From Talinum fruticosum (lineage: Eukaryota > Streptophyta > Magnoliopsida > Caryophyllales > Talinaceae), in NCBI GenBank assembly GCA_021018815.1, contig JAITYX010000076.1, positions 1,116,001 through 1,180,000 of the forward strand: a stretch of 64,000 nt of DNA, written 5' to 3'. The position numbers and the translations under genes are program-made. This document shows positions 52,595-63,420 of the stretch, in pieces; the stretch's first letter is position 1, and each line of letters opens with the position of its first letter. A model generated the notes under the pieces. The model saw only the letters and a program-made list of their open reading frames with translations. It was not told the origin of the DNA and did no database searches.

Positions 52595-55500
52595 TTCCAC
52601 TGAACATAAGAGAAGCTAGAAAAGCAAGAACTTGCCTACCTATCAAAAGATTGAAATTTAATTTTGAATAGATATACCAACAACTTTCAAGTTGAGTCAA
52701 AAATAATGTTGCCCAAATAAACAAGCTGGCATGACGAAATTAGAAGTAGACTACACTTTGGTCAAGTTGAATTAGCCTGAAATCCAAATCGTAAAAGGAC
52801 AAAGGATGCCGTGATATTGCTAGGCATTAACAGGCTCATAATTCATATCTTCAACACATTAGTACAAACTTAGTATTTACTCCCATCGACCAAAAAGTTT
52901 GACAAATTCATAGAGCAATATAGCTATTGTCATCGGAGAACTCATATAACTCGTCAACTCAAGATTTGTGTTACATGTAACTCAATGTCAGGACATGGGA
53001 GATATCGTGCATATGACAATGTTTCGGTTTGATAACGCCGCAAATAAGCACCTCAAAGAATCAACCTTCGTGATCCCCACTCCTTCCTCTTGTTCTTGTA
53101 TCATCATCCTCTTTGTGATTGGTGGAATATGCATAAAAAAATTAATTAAAACAATTTAGATATATAAATATAATCTATTACAACAATTAAAAAACTTAAT
53201 TGCTTAAAAGAATTTAATTACCTAAAAGAAGATACTTGTATCATCATCCTCGTCCCCTCCATCTTCATCTCGAATTAGAATCATTGTCAATTGCTAGAGT
53301 TGTATCATACTGTGCACGTCGCCAATCCTCGAAGACTTACGAGTGCTTGTACGGTCACAGGCTTCAAAGCACTACGAGTAGGGGAGATGGTTTTTCCACC
53401 AAGACTAAAGGCGGATTCCGATGCTACAAGTACTAATCGGGATTGTCAATAGATCTCGTGCCATCATAGAAAGCTCCGGGTATCTCACCGAGCTCTTGTG
53501 CCAAAAATCCAAAACATCTAACTCCAAATTCAAATCAAGACCCGGCTCCTCCAAGTATAAATCCAGATGGGACCTCCCAGTTTGGGGCATAGAGCTTCTA
53601 CCACTAAAACTACTATAATCATCAAAGTAGTCATCCCCGATAGCACTAACAGTAGGAGAAGGATTAATGATAGGTGAAGTTGATGTCGAGTGTAGCTTGT
53701 ACTCATTGTATAAGGAACGCAAAGTGCTTAACACATTATCAACACGTTCCGTAGCTTCATCAAATCCAAACAACTTACTAAAGCAATACTCAACAAATTT
53801 AACTTTACACCGAGGATCCAAAATGACAAGCACATGACAAGTATAAATTATATTCCGACCAATACTTGTCAAATTTTCCAAGCATTTCATTTGCCATATT
53901 AGCTAGATAATCATAAGGACCTTGAGCTGTCTCAAGCAAACGCCTATGAACCATCCATGCACCTTTGAAATACAAGTTAGATGTTGGGGTCTTCACAAAG
54001 CACTAAACATGCAAGTTACCTCATAAAATAACTTGAGAAACTTATGAATCATACTAAGTTTCTCCCACTCCTCCTCTAAAGGCACATAGGTTTTCAACGG
54101 AGAATTAGTTGATCTCAAGTAGAGAAACACATTCTTGTAATACAAGACATTATCAAGCAACTTGTAAGTGGAATTCCAACGAATTTGCATGTCCAAATTC
54201 AGTTTTCTTTTGACATCCAAATGAAAGATCTTTTGTGCACTTTCATAAAATTCTTTACCTCTAAGAGAAGATCTACTAATCAATTTCACCAAATTTCGAA
54301 TCTTTTCCATAATTTCCTCAATCGACTTTAGACCTTCTTGCACAATAAGATTCAGGATATGTGCACAACATCGTACATGAAAGAATGCACCACTACTTAT
54401 CAATCCACTTCTAGGAACAAGACACTTTTTAGATTAGCCATCATCACATCATTGTACTTAGCATTATCCACGGTTATGGTAAGTATCTTGTCCGCGATAT
54501 TCCATTGAGTAAGAAATAAAAGCACTTCATTTGCTATGCTTTCACCATCATATGGAGGTGTCGGTGCTCTAAACCTAAGGATTCTTTTGTGCAATTTCCA
54601 AGCACTATCTACAAAATGGGCTGTGATGCAAATGTAGTGTTGATAAGTATGATTTGACCTCCAATTATCGGTTGTCAAACAAATCCTACCGGGGATTTTC
54701 AATAACATATCTTTCAACTTATCTCTCTCCCCCATACATAGACATCAGTTCTCTCTTAGCCGTTGAACGACTAAATGGCACAAAACCCGGGTTAGCTTTA
54801 GACATCATCCGTCTAAAAGCTTTTTCCTCAACAGTCATAAAGGAATGAGCTCCTTCAACTATATAAAGAACAATTTCCTTACGAAGCTCACTCATATTAA
54901 ACACAAATTCCACATTATCATCATCACTATCCCCTTCACCACCTTGAAACCCACTAGGTCTCACTCGGACATCTCTCCAAATGACGCTTTAAATGAGAAG
55001 TCCCACTCCCTTAGTAGCGGATAAAGACATTTTACAATGTATGCAAATTGCGATTGGCTCACCTTGTGGATTAGTGTCTTCCTTGAGCTCTCTCCATACT
55101 TTGGACTTTTTCTTCCTTTTAGCTGGCGGAGCATTATACTCACTATAACCATCTTCCGTCACTTGCCTAGAAGACATTCCTTCACTATCCATCCCTAACA
55201 TAAGAGAACAAAAGCATTATTAGACATTCTTGAAACCACCTCCATTTTACTAAAGCCTTGGGGGACTTATACTACAATCTTGAAACCACCTCCATACAAG
55301 CTATATTATGATGATCGATTAGGGCTACACATTGTTCGCAATCCAGTTTTCATAACGTAACAAAGCACATACGAGATAGACAGTCATTTTATTTGGAAAT
55401 GCCTACTTTCTGCGAAGTTGAAACCGCCTCTCTTCCTTCAAAGCATCATCCCGACAATATTTTACTAAAGCCTTGTGGAAGTGATAATTTCAGTTTGTTA

Positions 55501-57893
55501 GATCCAAGTTGAGCATTGTTAGATTATACTTTGAGTGTGAGGACTCAAAGTACAAAATTTCCATGTCTAAGCTTTATTTGAGAAAAGGATTCAGTAAGCC
55601 ACTAGTGATTTCCATCACCTCCACAATCTTCTTGCTATTTCTTACACATCATTAAGATTCACCGCCTTCCTCCATTTTTTATGATTCATGTAAGAAGTTT
55701 TCTTCCAATTCATCTCCTAGAAATCCTAATATTCTCCATTAATGAAGCTTTATAGTCATTAACAGAGCATTCAACTTAATGAAGTATGTAAGTCTTCTCC
55801 ATTAATGAAGAGATAACATCAGCCATATACTCCACTCAACAATTTCAGAGCAAGCAAGATTAAAGAACGAAGGCGAGCAAATCGAAACAGGGGCACAAAT
55901 TGAACCAAACAACGAACCAAAGGAGGGGAAAATATCCGAACTTTGAGCCAGCCAATTGCAATTTCAACACCAAATTCCAAACTCGACACAATTTCAGTCT
56001 TAAAGCACAAACCCAATTCAAAACAACCAAGAATGAGTTCAACTACAACTCAAATTTCGAAAAATACAAAGCAAGTACCCGAGGAGTGGGGGCGTAGTAA
56101 GCGGTGCTGGCCAAATTAGGGTTTCGGCGAAGCGAGAGAGAGCTCATTCACCGGCGACGGAAGAAGAGCGACGGTGGAAGAAGGCTTCGGGCTCCGGTCT
56201 ACCGGTGACGGTGGCGAGATGGTAGAACAGCGACGGCGAGAGACACGAGAGAGACAGGGCGTGCGCGAGAGATAGAGCAATGGCAGCGAGACAGGGCGTG
56301 CGCGAGAGACGAGGTTATGCGCGAGAGATAGAGCAATGGCAGCGAGACAGGGCGTGCGCGAGAGACAGGTCATGCGCGAGAGATAGAGAGATAGAGCAAT
56401 GGCAGCGAGACAGGGCGTGCGCGAGAGATAGAGAGATAGAGCGGAGCAGCGAGAGTGCGAGAGCAGCGACCCTTCTTCTTTGACCCGCTAACGGCCCGCG
56501 GCTGACCCGTTAAAGGCCCATTTTCACTTGACCCTTTTTGGCCCGACCCTTTTATTATCAAATTTGGGCTTTGACCCTTTTTTTGGGCCCAGCCCTGCTG
56601 GCCCAATGGGTACCCTACCCATTGGCCAGCCCTATAATCCACCCAAGTGCCAATTGGTTTTGGGTCGGAACCTCGGGATTTGTATGTACTCCATTGTTTA
56701 AGACCCAAATTATCTCAAATTTAAATTTAAATTCAAATTGGTATCGGAGTGGGTTGCTCTTGGGTACGTTTGCCACTCGTCCCCGACCGAAAGTGCCCCG
56801 CATTGACAAAATTAGTGGACTCGAGCTCGTATCATACAGACATATATGATATGATGGATTGGACACACATATTACGTAAATGAGCTTAGCTTCATTACTC
56901 ACAGTGACAACTTCTGTTGACATAAAACCCTCCAAATTCTTCAACTGAGGAGCAATCATTCTGCAGAAGTTGTAGATATGAGGTAGAGTAAAAGGGAATT
57001 AAATATAGTGATGCGTGTACCCTTGTCATCTCACTTGTTCTTTATATCTGCCTCCCTTCGACCAAGTTTGGGTGTGTCAACTGTAACAACGAGAGCCTTG
57101 TATCCGCTGAATTCGGCTCTCTTTACCAACCAAGCTGATACTTCTCTATTTTTAAATACCTTCTCATGAAAGGGTGGCATATAAGAATTGAGGTTCCCAC
57201 AATATTGAACTTTACTGAAGGACATTAGAAACAGAGCTCTGTAGCTCAGGAAAGATTTGCTTACATATAATTGAAAAAACCGCACAGCATCACAGGACGA
57301 GGCAACTTCTTCCAAGGATGATGTAGAACTGAAGGATAAAACCTAGAATGAGAGAAAATTAAACACATTACTATTTAAACCTACCTGAGTCAACACTGTC
57401 AAAAACATTTCAAAATATTTGCAACTAGACTTACCATAATTGTTTTACATGCAGCTGCTGCTTTAGCCGTTGCGGTTTCTCCTAGTGGACAAAATGTGAA
57501 ATTCATTTAGAATATGCTACGTATTTCCCATAAAAATCCTTCCAAGAAGACGCTACCTTCAGGGTGTGCCAGCTTATGAAAGGCTGTCGGAGCAATCATG
57601 ATTGGTGCAGAAATGTGATGGCCTAAGATACTAGTTGACATATCAACTAGGCTCACGTCCATGAGAACTCTAGGGCGGATGCTGCAAATACATCATCCAT
57701 GGGTAAAGAGGGTACCATAATTTACCATATCAACAAGTTAGATATTAAGATTATTACATGATCCGGGAGAATTCTTTAACATTTTCTCTTAATGTATGCT
57801 CATCTTCAGCTGCCCCAGCAAAAAGTCATAGTACATTTTTGGAAGAGCCTGACGAGCCAATTCTTGAAACTCACTTACATTGATGGGCTCCAT
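50020..57893 (-). CDS. HAOX: HAOX/GLO4-like peroxisomal (S)-2-hydroxy-acid oxidase
   Basis: FMN-dependent oxidase: 2-hydroxy acid plus O2 gives 2-oxo acid plus H2O2, in peroxisomes. Exons in gene order: 57893-57758, 57681-57557, 57481-57435, 57342-57265, 57159-57035, 56960-56903, 51888-51826, 51070-51001, 50889-50789, 50492-50388, 50199-50020. All are GT-AG and in phase, giving 362 residues once one T is restored in the TTTTT run of exon 1 (57820-57824). Visible active-site residues, in spinach glycolate oxidase positions, are Tyr129 (FFQLY), Asp157 (VTVDTP) and Arg164. The catalytic Lys (ILVKG), His and Arg (SNHGARQLD) follow. Position 24 is Phe, not the Tyr of glycolate oxidase, as in medium/long-chain HAOX enzymes (YYDFF context), so the substrate is probably a longer 2-hydroxy acid (inference). 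The C-terminus SML is a plant PTS1-type signal. Intron 6 (51889-56902) holds a complete hAT element. Confidence 0.92.
52545..52594. repeat. (TTA)n microsatellite within the hAT element
   Basis: About 16 TTA/ATT units in the 3' subterminal non-coding part of the transposon. Confidence 0.95.
53265..55201 (-). pseudogene. hAT transposase (zf-BED, RICESLEEPER-like), frameshifted
   Basis: Known role: cut-and-paste transposition. The N-terminal BED zinc finger reads [20 protein letters not shown] then IHCK, with the second half ([10 protein letters not shown]) in another frame after one lost base near 55006. Next are the DUF4413-like and catalytic parts: [20 protein letters not shown] (first Asp), [10 protein letters not shown] (second Asp), [19 protein letters not shown] and [15 protein letters not shown]. 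The C-terminal dimerisation domain reads [20 protein letters not shown], with its ASESAF block again in a shifted frame near 53430. At least five frame changes (about 55006, 54730, 54400, 53890-53995 and 53430) break it. Some may be sequence errors, given the missing bases seen elsewhere in this window. As written it cannot encode an active enzyme. Confidence 0.85.
56235..56440. repeat. ~60-bp minisatellite in the hAT 5' subterminal region
   Basis: A unit containing ATGGCAGCGAGACAGGGCGT and GCGCGAGAGATAGAG occurs three times at 56280, 56337 and 56399 plus partial copies on both sides. Unit length varies from 57 to 62 bases through extra GATA copies. It lies in GC-rich DNA upstream of the transposase and may carry repeated protein-binding sites (inference). 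Confidence 0.85.
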
Positions 57894-58163
57894 TGATATG
57901 TGTTATCCTGCAGAGAATATTAATTTTATGAATATGGATGACATGTGGACATTTATGCGTGACAGAACATTCAGTTCTAGTCTATTTCTGAATGCAAAAG
58001 GTCAATCAGATAAAAAATCTATGGGTGAATTTGCATTCTGCTGAGATATAGAGGTCTTACACCACAAAATAACAAATTAAACTGCAACCCGCAACTGACC
58101 AAGCAGTAAGAAGCACAAACAGGTTTTCAGCGAGGCAAGTAAAATAAAAGACTCCAGAATCCT

Positions 58164-58386
58164 TTTTGCCGTTTTCTTCTTTCTTTTGAGTCCGTTAATA
58201 GTGCCCACTATCGCTGGCACCTGGGCTTCAACTGGTCAGGGGGCCAGTACCGGTTGTTGGCCGGGGCACTAATGGCCCATTTCGATCCTCCATAAAAGAA
58301 GTGGAAATATGAGAAGCCCCTGGGAATCGTATCCGCTGGGGGTGGTGGGGGGAGGTTGTTACTGGTAGCCAATCCCCACCTCAATG
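58164..58386 (-). mobile_element. tRNA-type SINE with 14-bp target-site duplication
   Basis: The 14 bases GACTCCAGAATCCT occur at 58150-58163 and again at 58387-58400, identical, enclosing a 223-bp insert. On the minus strand the insert has TGGCTACCAGTA about 15 bases in (box A-like), GATACGATTCCC about 45 bases later (box B-like), and ends in an A-rich tail. A long perfect duplication plus A-rich tail means L1-type retrotransposition. The family is not recognised. Confidence 0.7.
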
Positions 58387-60453
58387 GACTCCAGAATCCT
58401 ACACTTATATTGCAGAGTAATGGAACTCTTCCACAGACAATTAGAGAATATATCACTTGTTGACAACGACTTCTGATCACAAATGAACACTGCACAATAT
58501 CCCGTGGAGATGCCAAAGGATCTACATCAAAAACGATTTAAAAATACCCAACCTGAAAAATACTAAACCAAACTTAATTGAGGGCTTTTTGAGACCTGTA
58601 ATAAGGAGACCTTTTTAGTAGAAGCCAAATAGGTTTAACTAACCTGACAAAATCATAGTTTGCCTGAATAATATTAAAAAAATTTCTATCAAGTTATCGG
58701 ACAAATTGATAACAGTAGGAACAATGACCTGAACAAGAAATGACCAGACCTAACCCAAACTAGCCCCAACCCGAATGACTAATTTGGATGGTAAAATGGG
58801 ACCCAGATAACGAAGAAGCTCCCGAAAATTTTCTTAGATTGCCTACAATTCAGTGCTGGTCAAACTATATCCAAGTAGTGATGAAGTTCTGGAATTTTTC
58901 AAGGAATTCATACAAGTGCCAGTAGTGCCTACACATAGTTACCAGGAACACTCCATACCTTCCGGCAACAAGCGAGAAGCCTAAGCTCTGAACTAAACTA
59001 AATCTGTGCAATAAGTAGCTATCCGCGTTTTGGACTAAACAATCCGCGAAGAGCTCCTGGTAACTAACAACTTACATACCTTCAAGCCTTGTGTGTTTAT
59101 TGGTGCATGAACACCAAATCATTCCAAAACATCATATTTGAAGGGATTCTTCAGTTTCAATTTAAATTCAATTGCCCAAACAAATTGTACCCCATCAAAT
59201 GTTTTCAGAAACTGATCTTATTTTAAGTTGATTACCTTCACATCAAAGTTCAGCAGCTCAAAAGGAGATAAAATTTGTCAGACCCACAATGATAAGGTAT
59301 TTAAACATCAGGACACACGATTGGATGATTAAAAAACATTAAAGAAAAAAAAACAAAAGCAAACTGGCATGAAAAATGAAAATTGCAGTTTGCAGTTTGT
59401 GAATTCAGCAAAGCAGAAACCAAGTGAAGAGTTCCATTCATGCATTTTTCAGTACCATTTTGAAGCATCAACCAAATAAATCCATGGGTACTTCAAATTT
59501 AAGTACATACCTTCACAAATCGGTCTTACAATAAGCAAAACTGGAGGGCAAATCTTAGTTCAGACAAAGGCACACCCAAAGACGGTTTTTTTAGAGTTAG
59601 GGGGTTAAGATATATAGTAGTATTATGAATTTAAGATTATTCATTGCCCCGTCAAATATCTGCTGAGTGCCGGAGCAGGGTGCGATTACTCCTCATCCTA
59701 TTTTCCCATCCTTATCAGTGAAATTTCATGTGGATTGAATTTTTAAAATATTTTTTGGCACAAAAGGACGATATTTGACGAAACCTTTTGTCACAGAAAG
59801 CATATATTTGTATTACCAAAAGTAGCCTTATTTAAAATAAATATAAGTTTGAATTTTTAAAAGTATATTTATGAGGAGGATTTATATTATTAAGGTTTGC
59901 AATTTGAACGGAATTATGCTCAGTTAAAATAAAAAGAAAAAGTTTATATGTAAAATTAACATATGAATATAACGGTTGATTGAGGGGTGTGTAGTCCCGG
60001 ATTTGCACGTATTTTTTAAAAATTAATAATTAGATTGAAATTAGTAAAGTTGATACTTAATATTTGGGGTTTGATTTAACTAGATGATTTCACTTTTTAA
60101 AAGTTAAAAATTAGTTCAGTGCAGGGTATCTGTTATGGTTTTTTTTATAATTACATATAGCTATAAGTGTAATTTACTGTGGTTGTTAAAAAGTTGTTGA
60201 GATTATTTTTTTATTGATGAAAATAACTAAGTCGTTTTAGTAAATAATTACCTAGGTAATCTCTCTTGTAGAAATTACTAAGAAGAGTTCTCTAACTTAT
60301 AAAAATAAAAAATAAATAGATGATCGATGGATACAAGTGTTAAATTTACAATCTAATTCACAATTTAGAATCCAAAAAAGGAAAAAATAGTTAATACAAA
60401 AAGTCCATAAAAAATCTCAAATTACGAGCCAAAATACAGTTTCCTGGTGACAA

Positions 60454-60860
60454 AACCAAAACCAAGATCAGTTCCTATTTTTCGAAAATCATAATTGCTC
60501 GATTGTTTTCAATTATGAAACATACATGTTTAATTTGTTTTAATCCAGCTCTAGGTACCTAGAAATTAAACTCACCTAAGATAGAGTATAACAGTCATGA
60601 AGGAAGATTTATGCCATGAAAATAATTTTTTTTTATAATGGTAAGTAGACCAACGAAACCAGAATCAAAAATAATTCCTAATTTTTCGAAAACTATAATA
60701 GTTTGATTATTTCCAATTATGAAACAAACTTGTTTAACTTGTTTTAATCCAACTCTAGGTACCCAAAATTATATTCACCTTGAGATTGAGTGATATAACA
60801 ATCATGACCAGAAAAAAGAAGACTTCTACCATGGAAATAATTTTCTTTGTAATGGTAAAT
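60454..60860. repeat. Diverged ~200-bp tandem direct repeat
   Basis: Copy 1 (about 60454-60650) and copy 2 (about 60656-60860) share TTTTCGAAAA, CAATTATGAAACA, TTTTAATCCA and CTCTAGGTACC in the same order and spacing. Many substitutions and short indels separate them, so the duplication is old. Confidence 0.8.
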
Positions 60861-61484
60861 GGGCCATTCATGGGGTCATTCTATAGTATGTAAATCTAAT
60901 GAGCTTAGGATGGGGGAAAGGAGATCATTGAATTAAACCCAACGAAAGTGTAATCCTACCTTGAGACCCATAAAAATTTATAAAAAATTCACAACTTTTA
61001 ATAATAAATAGGTGACCATTAAAATTCAAACTCTAACAAAGAGAATGAAACTCCGCTTTTATCCTAACTAAGTTAAGAGTTGAAAGTAATGTATTTCATT
61101 ACACTATATAATTAGATAAACGTCAATTACAGTGCATAGTCACATGACTTGAAACTAAATAATTCATATAAGACAAAAATGACTCAAACCTCTTTGTAAG
61201 GGAAGTTCACAATATTTCATATATGTCCATGTCAAGCCAGGAGGCAATTTAATACAATGCTCTAGTTGGAAGCATACATTTCATATTGCAACATCACATA
61301 TTTATAGTTGAAATTTGAATTCGAACTAATCCATATCGATATTCCATTTCAAGAACAAAAAGTCCCATTATATTTTAGATCTTTCAAACAAAAATCAACA
61401 ATAAAAATAACTATTCACCTAACACCCAAAATACAACCACCTATCACATCTCATCCCCTCACTCACCACACCGACTCCCTCTCA

Positions 61485-62105
61485 TTAAAAAGTTCTTCGC
61501 ATAAAAAATACAAGCATCATAATAACCACATATAAACATAATATTTTTAGCCTTAACCCCTTCTTTTGCATATTCTCCTTCAAATCTTTCAACTTTTCCT
61601 CAACTCTTTCGCTTTTAATTTTCTCTATATTGACACTTTATGTTTCCAACATATGATTTCCTCCTTCAACCTCCTTAATACTTCATAATTAACTTTACTA
61701 GTATCATCTTTCACACTTTGTATGTTAGTTGGTAGGTTCATTTTCTCACCTCATTAACCAAGTCTTCAATTCCATACAATAACTTGTTCTTCTCAATCAG
61801 GTTGATTTTCTATTCATCATTCTAAAGAAAAATACTTGCAATTGACCTACCCATCTTTCACATAAAGTCAAATTAAATTCAACAAAAAAAAATCAAAATG
61901 AAAATCCTAATTCCAAATTACACTTACCTTTCACAAGGCATAAGCATAGAACTTTCTCCCTTTATTTGGATGCTTCATACAAATTTAGTGAATGATGGGT
62001 AAGTCATGGAAGCATTTAACAGTTCCTCGTTGATTTTTGCATCTTCCCTTCTTGCAATTGCCTTACATTTTCCAACTAATTTCGACTTTGTGCACCTTTT
62101 TTAAC
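61485..62105 (-). pseudogene. Decayed GRF-type zinc-finger gene with coiled coil and C-terminal membrane segment
   Basis: On the minus strand the first part contains HPNKGRKFYAYAL (about 61990-61950), resembling the NxGRxFYxC core of the plant GRF zinc finger, with the Cys lost. A GTAAGT donor follows at once. After an intron comes LIEKNKLLYGIEDLVNEVRK (about 61800-61750), a coiled-coil-like stretch. Further on, VEEKLKDLKENMQKKGLRLK runs into the hydrophobic ILCLYVVIMMLVFF and a stop at 61485-61487. Finger, coiled coil and tail anchor in this order are typical of a large plant family of unknown function, often spread with transposons. Several stops interrupt it, so it is a pseudogene. Confidence 0.45.
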
Positions 62106-62158
62106 CTAATTTTGAGAGTAAAGAGAGTAAAAGTAGCGAACTTGAATGGAGGGAGGAA

Positions 62159-62208
62159 AGAGAGAGAGAGAGAGAGAGAGTACTAGATATATAGAGAGAG
62201 AGTTAGTC
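62159..62208. repeat. (GA)n microsatellite
   Basis: An AG/GA dinucleotide run interrupted by TACTAGATATATA. Confidence 0.9.
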
Positions 62209-62509
62209 AATTGTTGATGCGGTGGTAAGACAACCGAGTAAGTAATGGTATATTAAATCAACTTTCCTCAGCTTGCCACATTATATACTGAAATCAAGTA
62301 GGCCACCAACTAACTCAATGTTAGTTTAGAGAAAATTACCCTCTAATTACAGTATATGTACAGTCAACCTTAAATTAAGGTATATAAATATTTAAAATCT
62401 TCAAAGTATGATTTATTTTAATTCATATTTTTTGTGTTTTTAGAAAATTTTAAATAAATCAAAACATACTTAAAATTATATCGATTTAAATACTCTTTGG
62501 TTATTCCAC

Positions 62510-62838
62510 GAAAAATTTTGGTCAATTAATCAAGTGAATTGTTTTAATGGTTATATATGTGGTGATAAATGTCGATAAATGAACTGATTTTGGAATCAAA
62601 TTTTAGAGTCGAGCTTCTTTAATGTTCCCTATCAAATAATCAAGTTTCAATTCAAACCGTTCAAGTCACGTTGTCCAAAAATTAGTTAACTGAATTATTT
62701 TATTGATTATATATGTGTTAATAAATATTGACAAATAAAGAAATTTTGATATCAAATTTTAGAGTTGAACTTATTTTAATGTTTTCTATCAAATGGTCAA
62801 TTTTTAATTCTAACAGTTGAAGTCACCCTGTGTCCAGA
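62510..62838. repeat. Diverged ~165-bp tandem direct repeat
   Basis: Copy 1 (about 62510-62673) and copy 2 (about 62674-62838) share TTAT(T)GGTTATATATGTG-like, ATCAAATTTTAGAGT and CCTATCAAAT/TTCTATCAAAT blocks in the same order, ending in GTCACG.TGTCC-like text. There is no ORF. Confidence 0.75.
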
Positions 62839-63420
62839 AAATTAAAAAATTATTTTTTAAATTAGAAAATATTTTTCTCTGTATGGATGAAAATGATTTT
62901 CTTTTGAAAATAATTTTCCAACGTATTCTTCGCCAAACGACAGAAAATTGGGAAATTATTTTTTAGGAAAACATTTCCCCCAACCAAACACAACTTAGAT
63001 GTTGTGGGGGTTTTTTTTTTTTTTTTCCTTAAGGAGGCATTGATGTGAGATTGTAGACAATTTTTAGGCTGAGGAATGATGAATCTAACAAACAACACTG
63101 CGTGGTTCCCGCTTAATAAGGTTTTAAGGGATCAAAATATAGACGATCTTACCAACTATAGCGATTTTGAGGGATGCATAAAAATGTTTTGTAGAAAACA
63201 ATTTTCGGTTCTTTAGTGATAAAAAATGTCAAGCTGCAAAAGGCAGGAATGATAGTAAACAGACACAATTTGCTGATTGTAAGCAAAGCTGTAAAAGTGT
63301 GAGCAAGGTGCACAGAACATAGGAGAACAGTATCATTGACATTTGCTGATTAGCTAGGAATGGCAAATCTGGTTTAAGTAATAACACAATTTCTGACATG
63401 AGTTGAGGCTCCAGGAGAAA

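Larger units (their letters stand above)
52136..56634 (-). mobile_element. Full-length hAT transposon inside HAOX intron 6
   Basis: The element starts TAGGGCTGGGCAA and, read inward from the other side, TAGGGCTGGCCAA, the hAT (Ac-type) terminal inverted repeats. The same 8 bases TAATCCAC flank it at 52128-52135 and 56635-56642 with no mismatch, the target-site duplication of hAT transposition. Both subterminal regions are rich in GGGCCGGGCC/GGCCCGACCC words, possible transposase binding sites. A BED-finger transposase remnant lies in the middle on the minus strand, the same strand as the host gene. The identical duplications suggest a fairly recent insertion (inference). Confidence 0.93.
57894..61484. 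other. Spacer upstream of HAOX gene 1
   Basis: No coding exon is recognised. The part next to 57893 should contain the promoter and leader of the minus-strand HAOX gene. It is interrupted at 58164-58386 by a SINE. From 59580 to 61300 the DNA is AT-rich with a diverged ~200-bp direct repeat. Confidence 0.5.
62106..63420. other. Spacer downstream of HAOX gene 2
   Basis: AT-rich, with a GA microsatellite, a diverged direct repeat (62510-62838) and a poly(T) run at about 63010. No exon is recognised. Confidence 0.5.

Noticed and set aside
56235..56440. CRISPR-like array
   Set aside because: Units are directly adjacent with no unique spacers, in a plant transposon.
58208..58516. 102-residue minus-strand ORF
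   Set aside because: It overlaps the SINE and its flank; Pro-rich reading of GC-rich repeat DNA with no homologue recognised.
61308..61535. 75-residue plus-strand ORF
   Set aside because: Lys/His/Ser/Thr-rich low-complexity frame antisense to the GRF pseudogene tail; no support.
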